44,734 nt of DNA from an uncultured Verrucomicrobia subdivision 3 bacterium. Its GTDB lineage: Bacteria > Verrucomicrobiota > Verrucomicrobiia > Limisphaerales > UBA11358. Shown here piece by piece: positions 6,760-13,765 of the stretch (positions are counted from its first letter, which is position 1; each line of letters opens with the position of its first letter). The DNA is taken from contig CAINLR010000157.1 of NCBI GenBank assembly GCA_903850425.1, positions 1-44,734 on the forward strand, given 5' to 3'. The notes under the pieces are model-generated. The model was given only the letters and a program-made list of their open reading frames with translations, was not told where the DNA came from and did not search any database. The position numbers were made by a program, and so were the translations under genes.

Positions 6760-7538
6760 CAGGTGCTGAGGTTTTTGCGACGGAAGCCAAACCACGCGAG
6801 CAAGAGAAAAATTCCCGTCCACACGACCGCGTAAACGGTCGCCAGCGCAAAGGCGGGCCAGGCGATGAGTTTCTGGTCATAAACCACGAAATCACGCAGG
6901 TCGAACCATTCCAGATGGGGCATCGCAAAATAAATCCCGGCGAGCAAAGATTGCATGGGCTCGGGCTGCTGCAGTGCAAGAGTGTTCAGATGGGAACCCA
7001 GTCCCAGCATCCCAACCACGAGGATGAAGGAAATCGTCGAAGTGGAAGACGGGGCGGCAAAGTAAAGCGAGCCGAGCAGCACCATGGCAATGACAATCGC
7101 CAGCATGAACCACTGCAGCCACATGGCTTGGAAATAAACCGCCCACGGCCAGATATGTTCCCGGGAGCCGGTGATGATGGCGAAGAAAAAATAGAAAACG
7201 ACCAGCGCCACCCCCGTGGCCAGCCAGCAGCCCAGAAATTTTCCGGCGAGAACCTGCCCGCGCGAGACCGGTTTGGCCAGCAGCGGAAACAACGTGCGCG
7301 CCTCGCGCTCCGCAGGAATTTGCCGGGCGGTGGTGACGATGGCAATGATCAGCGCCGACACCCAGATGAGCATCAGACAGACGTCCTTGACGATGCGGAT
7401 GATTTTATCGTCATTGAAGAAATTGACCATGCCCGCCGCCACGGTCAGCAGCGCGGTCAGGACGAAGAGGACGTAAAAATCTTTGCGCCGGTAAAGCTCT
7501 TTGATGACAACGCCGGCGAGCGCGACAATTTTATTCAT
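6759..7538 (-). CDS. ABC-2 type exporter permease
   Basis: 259 residues, six probable TM helices. The cytoplasmic coupling region ARQIPAEREARTLFPLLAKPVSRGQVLAGKFLG is typical of ABC-2 permeases of the YhaP/NosY type (EREARTL and LAKPVSRxxxxxGK). Helices include LMLIWVSALIIAIV, GVALVVFYFFFAII, WFMLAIVIAMVLLGSLYF and a final VYAVVWTGIFLLLAWFGF. I chose ATG 7538 because it forms an ATGA overlap with the ATPase stop; an ATG three codons earlier exists. Substrate unknown. It forms a three-gene unit with the ATPase upstream and the TPR protein downstream. The permease at 33212-34174 carries a similar LSKPVGRTQFLFAKFAG segment. Confidence 0.85.
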   Translation of the reverse strand: MNKIVALAGVVIKELYRRKDFYVLFVLTALLTVAAGMVNFFNDDKIIRIVKDVCLMLIWVSALIIAIVTTARQIPAEREARTLFPLLAKPVSRGQVLAGKFLGCWLATGVALVVFYFFFAIITGSREHIWPWAVYFQAMWLQWFMLAIVIAMVLLGSLYFAAPSSTSTISFILVVGMLGLGSHLNTLALQQPEPMQSLLAGIYFAMPHLEWFDLRDFVVYDQKLIAWPAFALATVYAVVWTGIFLLLAWFGFRRKNLST

Positions 7539-8299
7539 GGCTGGCAAGTGGATTGATAGCCGACGACTTCGAGAAATGCCCGTTCCAGATTGGCGTGGCC
7601 GGCGGAAATTTCAGCGACCGTGCCGACCGCCTTGAGCTGGCCTTCATGGACAATGGCGACCCGGTCGCAAATGGCTTCGACCTCGCCCAGTTCATGCGAG
7701 GAGAAGAAAACGGTTTTGCCTTCGTCCTTCAAGCGCTGGATGATTTCGCGGACTTTCATGCGACCGAGCGGATCCAGCCCGCTGGTGGGTTCATCGAGAA
7801 TCAGCAAATCCGGGTTGTTGATGAGCGCCTGCGCCAGACCGACGCGCTGCTGCATGCCCTTGGAATAGGATTTGATCGGCCGTTTGCTGGCATGTTCCAA
7901 TCCGACAAGTTTGATCAGCTTGGCAATGCGCTGGTCGGTTTCCGCGCGGCTCAGTCCGAAAATCTTGGCGTAAAAACGGAGCAATTCCTCGGCGGTGAGA
8001 AATTTATAGTAATAGGTCAGTTCCGGCAGATAACCAATGCGCTGGCGGGCGATCGGCTGGCGCACATCAATGCCAAAGAGACTGGCCGTGCCGCTGGTGG
8101 GCGGCACAAAGCCGAGCAGCACATTCATCGTGGTTGTCTTGCCCGCGCCGTTTGGGCCCAGAAAGCCGAAAACCTCGCCGTGATGCACCGCTAAAGCCAG
8201 TTGGTTGACGGCAGTGACAAAGACCTGCTTCAACCCTGGCTTCGGATAGCGCACGGTCAAACATTTGACCTCAATGACATTAGTTGTTTCCGGATCCAC
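7535..8299 (-). CDS. ABC exporter ATP-binding protein
   Basis: 254 residues. It hydrolyses ATP to drive the adjacent ABC-2 permease. Walker A GPNGAGKTT is at 48-56, the signature YSKGMQQRVGLAQ starts at 145, Walker B LLILDEP is at 165-171, the D-loop SGLDPLG follows, and the switch His is in FFSSHELGEVEAI. The start is GTG at 8299: no in-frame ATG precedes the IEVKCLTVRYP strand. Its last bases overlap the permease start by 4 nt (ATGA). The paralogue at 25399-26598 shares the YLPE and KGMQxRxGLAQALI blocks, which places both in the NatA/YhaQ-like export group. Substrate unknown. Confidence 0.93.
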   Translation of the reverse strand: MDPETTNVIEVKCLTVRYPKPGLKQVFVTAVNQLALAVHHGEVFGFLGPNGAGKTTTMNVLLGFVPPTSGTASLFGIDVRQPIARQRIGYLPELTYYYKFLTAEELLRFYAKIFGLSRAETDQRIAKLIKLVGLEHASKRPIKSYSKGMQQRVGLAQALINNPDLLILDEPTSGLDPLGRMKVREIIQRLKDEGKTVFFSSHELGEVEAICDRVAIVHEGQLKAVGTVAEISAGHANLERAFLEVVGYQSTCQP

Positions 8300-8346
8300 G
8301 CCAACAAATTTGGCGAGTTAGCGCCCCTTTGACGAGCGTAATATTT

Positions 8347-8377
8347 CGGGCAGCACGGCTCGTCACCATGCTGCCCG
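8347..8377. terminator. Hairpin between pseudopilin and ABC ATPase genes
   Basis: CGGGCAGCA (8347-8355) and TGCTGCCCG (8369-8377) form a 9-bp perfect stem with a 13-nt loop. It lies 35 nt beyond the pseudopilin stop on the minus strand and 48 nt before the ATPase start. No T-run follows on the minus strand, so termination may be weak. Confidence 0.4.
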
Positions 8378-8411
8378 TGATTTGTCGGACCGCTCGATTC
8401 AATGAGTGCGC

Positions 8412-8777
8412 TCAGTAAATGACGGCTGGGTGTCGATTCGTGTCAAAGCTACCACAACTGGCGATGACACCAATATCACCGATAGTGTAATCCGTGCCCA
8501 AGGGACACTTGGGCAGGGCATTGCCGCGGCTGATGTAAGGCTCCAAATTCGCAGCGATCACCGGTGCCCCCGTGGTCTGCTTCGCTTCCAAGGCCCACTG
8601 GGTTTTGGACGCCTCAATCACCCGCAGATTATTGATACAGGTATTCGTCAGCGCGGTTTGCCGTGCTCGCACCAAGTTGGGAATCGCCAATGCCGACAGC
8701 AGGCCAATGATGGCCACGACAATCATGATTTCCACCAAGGTAAAACCCGCACGCGGGTCATTCCTTTTTGTTTTCAT
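8412..8777 (-). CDS. Type IV/II pseudopilin-like protein A
   Basis: 121 residues. The class III leader MKTKRNDPRAG is followed by FTLVEIMIVVAIIGLLSALAIP, so a prepilin peptidase would cut after Gly11 and methylate Phe12; Glu16 is the conserved Glu5 of mature pilins. The rest is a short globular part with ARQTALTNTCINNLRVIEA and a C-terminal loop holding CPLGTDY and a later Cys, a likely disulfide pair. The size and the shared Cys-Ile-Asn-Asn block match its neighbour at 9248-9625, so they are recent paralogues. An earlier in-frame start would place leader residues before the normal prepilin leader. The role is in a pilus or type II secretion pseudopilus; no assembly genes are nearby. Confidence 0.85.
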   Translation of the reverse strand: MKTKRNDPRAGFTLVEIMIVVAIIGLLSALAIPNLVRARQTALTNTCINNLRVIEASKTQWALEAKQTTGAPVIAANLEPYISRGNALPKCPLGTDYTIGDIGVIASCGSFDTNRHPAVIY

Positions 8778-8808
8778 AGTTTTGCATGTGTTTGAGCGGT
8801 GGAACAAC

Positions 8809-8858
8809 GCAGCGGGCGGTTTATATGATGACAACTGTGTTCCAAGATTGCCCGCTGC
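8809..8858 (-). promoter_or_regulatory. Palindrome flanking an AT-rich core upstream of pseudopilin A
   Basis: Arms GCAGCGGGC (8809-8817) and GCCCGCTGC (8850-8858) are perfect inverse copies around a 32-nt interval. Read on the minus strand, that interval contains CATCATATAAACCG, a candidate promoter core. The whole block of about 80 nt aligns with the block upstream of pseudopilin B (9662-9712). See the findings for the arm covariation. Confidence 0.5.
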
Positions 8859-9186
8859 AACCGCAACTTGTCACAAAAGCAGTAGTGGTGCCAAATCACA
8901 ACGGACGCAAGTATTGGCAGGCTGCGTCGTTCAATTCAGGAATATCACGGTAAATCACCACTAATAGGGGATGAAGCTGTGGGTGACCGCTAGCGATAGT
9001 CGTGTTTCCGGACTTGGTCTGTGGGAAGAGTGGACAGTCCGCACAAATTTCGGCGGGTGAAACCGGGCACGGTTTCCGGCGGCTAAGCCCTGGCGATCGG
9101 CTCGGCATCATCGGTCTCGCCTGGCCAACGCCGGCATTTTGGAGCGGATTGGTTCGGTTATCGCCGCCGTCGCGGGCGCTGGCAAA
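8859..9186. other. Gene-free stretch between the pseudopilin genes
   Basis: About 330 bases between the palindrome upstream of pseudopilin A and the terminator of pseudopilin B. A minus-strand frame crosses it but runs through the terminator and overlaps pseudopilin B in another frame, so it is not a credible gene. A modest hairpin (GAAACCG/CGGTTTC near 9059-9076) is the only structure I see. Confidence 0.4.
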
Positions 9187-9218
9187 ATGAAAAAGGAGCT
9201 TGGATTGCTCCAAGCTCC
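9187..9218 (-). terminator. Rho-independent terminator of pseudopilin B
   Basis: GGAGCTTGGA (9195-9204) pairs perfectly with TCCAAGCTCC (9209-9218). On the minus strand the stem is followed by TTTTTCATTTT. It lies 30 nt beyond the stop of the gene at 9248-9625, so the two pseudopilin genes are separate transcripts. Confidence 0.85.
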
Positions 9219-9247
9219 GTGAATTTAAGCGGTCGAAGACCGATCGG

Positions 9248-9625
9248 TTAGAAAAGCACCGCGTAATGGGTGCCGTTCGTAGCAGTGACCACCGGGCAGA
9301 CCGGAGGGGTGCCGACAGCCGGGGCAATGTAGGTTTCACCGAGGGGGCCAGTCGGCCAGGAACCGGTCGTTCCACGTCCCATGTAAGGCGCCAACAAAGT
9401 GGTTGACGTCGCGGCCCCGGTGCTCACCTTTGCTTCCAAGGCGTATTGATTAACGGCCGCGTCAATGATGCGGAGGTTGTTGATGCAGGCATTGGTCTGC
9501 GCCGTTTGACGCGCTTTCACGAAGTTCGGAATGGCGATGGCCGCCAACAGGCCGATGATGGCCACGACGATCATGATTTCTACCAGCGTGAAGCCAGCAT
9601 TGCGGAGGTTTTTATTGATTTTCAT
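9248..9625 (-). CDS. Type IV/II pseudopilin-like protein B
   Basis: 125 residues. The leader MKINKNLRNAG precedes FTLVEIMIVVAIIGLLAAIAIP; cleavage is expected after Gly11, and Glu16 is the conserved mature Glu5. The next block, VKARQTAQTNACINNLRIIDAAVNQYALE, is nearly the same as in pseudopilin A. The C-terminal loop has GPLGETY and a Cys before the end, which is HYAVLF. Length is far below the 150-170 residues of classical major pilins, so it is more like a minor pseudopilin or a specialised short pilin. It has its own conserved upstream palindrome and its own terminator, so it is probably expressed alone and perhaps strongly. Confidence 0.88.
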   Translation of the reverse strand: MKINKNLRNAGFTLVEIMIVVAIIGLLAAIAIPNFVKARQTAQTNACINNLRIIDAAVNQYALEAKVSTGAATSTTLLAPYMGRGTTGSWPTGPLGETYIAPAVGTPPVCPVVTATNGTHYAVLF

Positions 9626-9661
9626 ATTACTAGTCTTTCTTTGTTTACGCGGCTGAACAAC

Positions 9662-9712
9662 GCGGCAGGCGGGTTATATGATAGCGACTTTGTTCACTTG
9701 ATTGCCTGCAGC
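9662..9712 (-). promoter_or_regulatory. Palindrome flanking an AT-rich core upstream of pseudopilin B
   Basis: Arms GCGGCAGGC (9662-9670) and GCCTGCAGC (9704-9712) are inverse copies with one mismatch, around a 33-nt interval that reads TATCATATAACCCG on the minus strand. Spacing, interval and flanks match the block upstream of pseudopilin A. Confidence 0.5.
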
Positions 9713-10213
9713 AACCGCGACAAATCTTATTTAGCACTCTTAATGCCAAACTGCCAGCGGAATCCGTCCGCGCGATTTCAAGTAAATAAAATCGCCAGAA
9801 CCGCAGAAAACACCGGTGGAAGATCAGCTTCACCGCATCATTACAACTTCACACATCAAAAACCATGACCACTAACTGGACAGTGTCCAACCGGGCGGCG
9901 GGACACGGAGGCTCGGTGATCATCGTGCAACACAGTCTTTTGATCGCAGCTCCGCCGCGCTATGTGTTGCCAATAACAATCTGCTGTCTGGGGACGCCTG
10001 AGCGGCAGTTAATGCCAGAACCACGGGGCAGGCGGCAAAACTTTCCGCTCCGAGACCACATTGCGCTTCAGAAACCGGTGGCCAACTCACTCAGGAAAAT
10101 AGAGGTGTATTTGCCAACTCAACGAGCCGAAAGCCATTCAGCAACCCCGTCTAGTTTCCGCCCCGATCAAATTATATTCGCTTGCGGCGCGGAGTTTTTG
10201 CATATTCACCGCG
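9713..10213. other. Gene-free stretch between pseudopilin B and yicC
   Basis: About 500 bases with no credible gene; the one longer plus-strand frame runs into yicC in another frame and has no family features. Since the flanking genes diverge, the yicC promoter should lie here. TATATT at 10173-10178 is a possible -10 element but has no convincing -35 partner. Confidence 0.4.
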
Positions 10214-11095
10214 ATGAAATCCATGACGGGTTACGGCCGCGGTGAATGCGCACAGGACGGCTTCAAGATCACGGTCGAATTGAGTTCCGTGAACCGCAAG
10301 CAGGCCGAGGTATCGGTCACGCTCCCGCGTGAACTGGAATTGCTCGAAGCGCAAATCCGCGACGCGATCAACCACCACGTTGCGCGCGGACGCGTCAACG
10401 CGCGCGTCGCTTTGCACGCGGCGGAAACCAAGCTGTCCGCCCGCCAGCACATCAATGAACCGCTCGCCAAAGCCTACGCCGCCGAACTGGCGCGGCTGGC
10501 GAAACAATTAAAATTATCCGGCGAAGTGACGCTGGACCAGGTGTTGCGCGCGCCGGGCGTTTTCCAGACGGACGAGGAACTGGCCGGCACGGAAGATTTG
10601 TGGCCGGCCGTGCAAAAGGCCTTGAACCAGGGTCTCGCCGCGCTCGTGAAAATGCGCGAACGCGAAGGCGCACATCTGGCCAAGGATCTGACGGCACGCA
10701 TCGGCGTGATGCGCACCGCGGTCGAAAAAGTTCAAAAGCAGGCTCCGACCACGGCGGCGAATTATCGCCAGAATTTGCTCGAACGCATCAAGAGCGCCGG
10801 CCTGGAAGCCATCGCGCCGGACGACGAACGGTTGCTGAAGGAAATTGTTTTGTTCGCCGACCGCTCGGACATCTCCGAGGAGTTGACGCGGCTGCAAAGT
10901 CATTTTCAGCAGTATGAAGATTGCCGGAAATCAAAGGACCCGGTCGGCCGCACGCTGGATTTTCTGGCGCAGGAAATGAACCGCGAAATCAACACCATCG
11001 GCTCGAAAGCGAATGACGCCATCATTTCACGCGAGGTCGTGACGCTCAAGGCGGAACTGGAAAAATTCCGGGAACAGGCGCAAAACGTCGAATGA
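10214..11095 (+). CDS. yicC: YicC-family endoribonuclease
   Basis: 293 residues, full family length. YicC proteins are cytoplasmic endoribonucleases; in E. coli the protein promotes decay of a small RNA. The N-terminal signature MKSMTGYGRGE is followed by VELSSVNRKQAEVSVTLPREL, and the conserved C-terminal block reads DPVGRTLDFLAQEMNREINTIGSKAND, then REVVTLKAELEKFREQAQNVE. The central ADRSDISEELTRLQSHF helix, which carries acidic residues of the family, is intact. The gene ends in an ATGA overlap with gmk, the usual yicC-gmk order in many phyla, so the two are co-translated. The ATG at 10214 is fixed by the conserved MTGYG start. Confidence 0.96.
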   Translation: MKSMTGYGRGECAQDGFKITVELSSVNRKQAEVSVTLPRELELLEAQIRDAINHHVARGRVNARVALHAAETKLSARQHINEPLAKAYAAELARLAKQLKLSGEVTLDQVLRAPGVFQTDEELAGTEDLWPAVQKALNQGLAALVKMREREGAHLAKDLTARIGVMRTAVEKVQKQAPTTAANYRQNLLERIKSAGLEAIAPDDERLLKEIVLFADRSDISEELTRLQSHFQQYEDCRKSKDPVGRTLDFLAQEMNREINTIGSKANDAIISREVVTLKAELEKFREQAQNVE

Positions 11096-11736
11096 AGAAT
11101 CCGAATCCCGAACCCCGCAGCCAGAATCCAGCGCCGCTGTTGATTCTGATTTCCGCGCCATCGGGCGGCGGCAAGACGACGCTGTGCGAGATGCTGTTGG
11201 CGGCGTGTCCGCACATGACGCGCGCGGTAACCTGCACCACGCGCGAGCCGCGCGCCGGCGAAACGGACGGCGAGGATTATTATTTCCTGGAGGCGGGAAA
11301 TTTCCTGAAGCGCCTGCAGGCGGGAAATTTTCTCGAGAACGCCACGGTGTATGGCAACAGCTACGGCCTGTTGAAATCCGAACTGCTCGGCAAATTGCGC
11401 GAGGGCAAGGATGTGCTGCTCAACGTGGATGTGCAGGGCGCGGCGACGATCCGCGAACGCGCCGAGGCGGAGCCGGAGTTGAAACGCGCGCTGGTCACGA
11501 TTTTTTTAACCCCGCCCTCCATCGAGGTTTTGGAGCAACGCCTCAAACAACGCGGAGCGGACGCGCCGGCGGTGATTCAAAAACGGCTCGGCGTGGCGCG
11601 GCAGGAAATCGCGCAATGGAAGAATTTCCATTATCTGCTGATCAGCACGTCCAAGGCGGAAGATCTGCGGCGGATGCTGGCGATTGTGGAAACGGAAAAA
11701 ATGCGCGTGGCGCGTTCGTCGCCGCCGGCCTTCTAA
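11092..11736 (+). CDS. gmk: Guanylate kinase
   Basis: 214 residues. It phosphorylates GMP to GDP with ATP in purine salvage and synthesis. The P-loop is APSGGGKTT (residues 22-30; the family usually has GPSGxGKxT). The GMP-binding block follows as VTCTTREPRAGETDGEDYYF, then FLENATVYGNSYGL and VLLNVDVQGAATIRE, all in the usual order. The first 15 residues (MKNPNPEPRSQNPAP) are a low-complexity extension before the first strand and look like translated repeat sequence. GGCGGGAAATTT occurs twice (near 11294 and 11332), giving AGNFL twice. It overlaps yicC by 4 nt. The usual rpoZ between gmk and coaBC is missing here: the CoaC-like gene starts 15 nt later. Confidence 0.96.
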   Translation: MKNPNPEPRSQNPAPLLILISAPSGGGKTTLCEMLLAACPHMTRAVTCTTREPRAGETDGEDYYFLEAGNFLKRLQAGNFLENATVYGNSYGLLKSELLGKLREGKDVLLNVDVQGAATIRERAEAEPELKRALVTIFLTPPSIEVLEQRLKQRGADAPAVIQKRLGVARQEIAQWKNFHYLLISTSKAEDLRRMLAIVETEKMRVARSSPPAF

Positions 11737-11751
11737 GTTAACCTCCCCGTC

Positions 11752-12306
11752 ATGAGCGCAAAAAAAATCATTCTGGGTGTGACCGGCTCCATCGCCGCGC
11801 ACAAGGCGGCGGATCTGGCGAGCCTGCTCACCAAACAAAAGTGTGACGTCCGCGTCGTGATGACCGCCGACGCACAACGATTTATCACGCCGCTGCCGTT
11901 CAAGACACTGACGCGCAATCCAGTGGTGACCGATCTCTACGAGGAAGACGAAGGTTGGAAGCCCACGCACATCGAGCTCGCGGACGCCGCCGATTTGCTG
12001 CTCATTGCACCGGCGACCGCGAACGTGATCGCCAAACTGGCGCACGGCCTCGCAGACGATGCGCTGAGCTGCATTGCGCTGGCCTTGAATCCGGCGGCGC
12101 AGATCCTGATCGCGCCCGCCATGAACGGGAAGATGTGGCTGCACCCGGCGACGCAGGCCAACGTGGCGACGCTGAAACAGCGCGGCGTCGAATTCATCGG
12201 GCCGGATGCCGGCCTGTTGTCGTGCGGTTACGAAGGCGTGGGCCGGCTGTGGCCCGTCGAGAAAATCGCGGCGCAGGCGGTAGCCCAACTAAGAATTGAA
12301 GATTAA
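11752..12306 (+). CDS. coaC: Phosphopantothenoylcysteine decarboxylase (CoaC-type flavoprotein)
   Basis: 184 residues. It is an FMN flavoprotein of the HFCD family that decarboxylates phosphopantothenoylcysteine to phosphopantetheine in coenzyme A synthesis. ILGVTGSIAAHKAADL is the N-terminal nucleotide-binding block. THIELADAADLLLIAPATANVIAKLAHGLADD carries the catalytic His (THIEL) and the PAT/N motif, and IAPAMNGKMWLHPATQAN contains the PXMNxxMW substrate clamp. DAGLLSCGYEGVGRL holds the active-site Cys. Most bacteria fuse this to the CoaB synthetase; here the frame stops just after VEKIAAQAVAQ, so only CoaC is encoded, and no CoaB domain is in the window. It follows gmk by 15 nt. Confidence 0.92.
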   Translation: MSAKKIILGVTGSIAAHKAADLASLLTKQKCDVRVVMTADAQRFITPLPFKTLTRNPVVTDLYEEDEGWKPTHIELADAADLLLIAPATANVIAKLAHGLADDALSCIALALNPAAQILIAPAMNGKMWLHPATQANVATLKQRGVEFIGPDAGLLSCGYEGVGRLWPVEKIAAQAVAQLRIED

Positions 12307-12370
12307 AAAGGCCAGCGGGACCGAACCAGACGGCCCCGGCTTGATTTTTCATTTTGAATTATTCACTGCC

Positions 12371-13765
12371 ATGAATGCGCGCCGCGAGCGATGGCTGAAG
12401 CGCCTGCCGGCCTTGTTTGAAATTCCGGCACCGGACGCGGCGCGGGCCTTGCGCCGCATCCTGCTGATGGAGCGGGAGGTCATGCTGCTGGTAAAAGCCG
12501 TCTTCATCGGGATAGTGCTGCGCTCGTTCAACTCCCACTCGCTGTGGATGGGCCAGATTTCCAGCACACTGGATGTGACGGTGGAAACGGTGCAGTTGGT
12601 TTTTGGCTTTTATATCGCGGCCAGCGTGGCGCTGGCACTGCCGCTCTTCTTCGCCGGGCGGCTGCCGCTGGCAATTTTGCAGTGGACCACGGTGACCAGC
12701 TGCCTCGTGGACGCGCTGTTTCTGGTGGGCATGACGGTGATCACCGGCGGGCTGGAAAGCATTTTGTTCTGGCTGTTCATCGGCCTGATTCTGCGCAACT
12801 CGGTGAGCGTGCCGCCGGGTTTTTCCCAGCTCGTTTTAAATTTTGCCACGAGCCTGTGCTACGCGCTGGTGGCGGTATTGGACGCCTCCATCCTGGCCAA
12901 CTTGGATGACACCACGCTCAAGGCCTACGATCTGTCGCCGCACGAAGAACTGGGCGAGACGTTCGCGCTGCGGATGCTGGTGCTGTGGCTCACCGCCATC
13001 AGTTGCTACGGCGCCCAGGCATTTTTGGAGCGGCAGCGGCTGGCCACCGAGGAGGCGGATGAATTCGCCGGCCGGGAAAATCAACTGCGTTCGGCCGGCC
13101 GTCTCGCCGCCGAATTTGCGCATCAAATCAAAAATCCCCTCACGGTCATTAACAACGCCGCCTACTCATTGCAACGCTCGCTGGCCGAAAATAAAACCGC
13201 CGCCGCCCAGCAGTTGGCAATCATCCGCGAGGAGGTCGCGCGGGCCGACCGCGTCATCACGCAGATCATGGGCTACGCGCAATTGAGCGAGGGCCGCGTG
13301 GAAAAACTGGACGTCGTGGGGGAAATGGAACGGGCCATCGCGCAGGTTTTTCCCGACGCGCTGCCATCAGGCATCCAGTTGCAGAAACGCTGGGAGGGAC
13401 CGTTCCCGCCGCTGCTGATGCAGCGCGGGCATCTGTCCGAAATTTTGGTCAACCTGTTGCAGAACGCCCGCGAGGCGCTTAGCGAAAAGGGGAATATTCT
13501 CATCACCGCCGATTGCCGGCGCGACCATGCCACCGTCATTTCCGTGAGCGATGACGGCCCCGGCATCCCGCCGGACAAAATGGAACGCATCTTTGAGGCG
13601 TATTACACCACCAAAGAAAAAGGCACCGGCCTGGGCCTCGCCATCGTGAAGCACAACGCCGAACTTTACAGCGGCACCGTGCGCGTGGAATCGGAGCTTG
13701 GAAAGGGCGCGAAATTCACGGTAAACTTCCCGGCGAAGGCATTGCCAAAATCCTTCATCAAATGA
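12371..13765 (+). CDS. Membrane sensor histidine kinase (NtrB-like)
   Basis: 464 residues. The N-terminal half has about five TM helices (EVMLLVKAVFIGIVL, LVFGFYIAASVALALPLFF, LVDALFLVGMTVITGG, ILFWLFIGLILR, LVLNFATSLCYALVAVL), with no evident periplasmic sensor domain, so it may sense the membrane itself. The H-box is AAEFAHQIKNPLTVINN with phospho-acceptor His251. The ATPase part shows the N-box NLLQNAREAL, the G1 box DDGPGIPPDKM, the F-box FEAYYTTKEKGTG and the G2 box GTGLGLAIVKHN. ATG 12371 is preferred; an upstream TTG would start inside the end of coaC. The stop overlaps the start of an NtrC-type regulator (ATGA), so the two form one two-component system. The spacer before it (12307-12370) is AT-rich. 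Confidence 0.93.
   Translation: MNARRERWLKRLPALFEIPAPDAARALRRILLMEREVMLLVKAVFIGIVLRSFNSHSLWMGQISSTLDVTVETVQLVFGFYIAASVALALPLFFAGRLPLAILQWTTVTSCLVDALFLVGMTVITGGLESILFWLFIGLILRNSVSVPPGFSQLVLNFATSLCYALVAVLDASILANLDDTTLKAYDLSPHEELGETFALRMLVLWLTAISCYGAQAFLERQRLATEEADEFAGRENQLRSAGRLAAEFAHQIKNPLTVINNAAYSLQRSLAENKTAAAQQLAIIREEVARADRVITQIMGYAQLSEGRVEKLDVVGEMERAIAQVFPDALPSGIQLQKRWEGPFPPLLMQRGHLSEILVNLLQNAREALSEKGNILITADCRRDHATVISVSDDGPGIPPDKMERIFEAYYTTKEKGTGLGLAIVKHNAELYSGTVRVESELGKGAKFTVNFPAKALPKSFIK

Noticed and set aside
8896-9375. Minus-strand open frame between the pseudopilin genes
   Set aside because: It overlaps pseudopilin B in another frame and runs through its terminator hairpin; no domain is seen.
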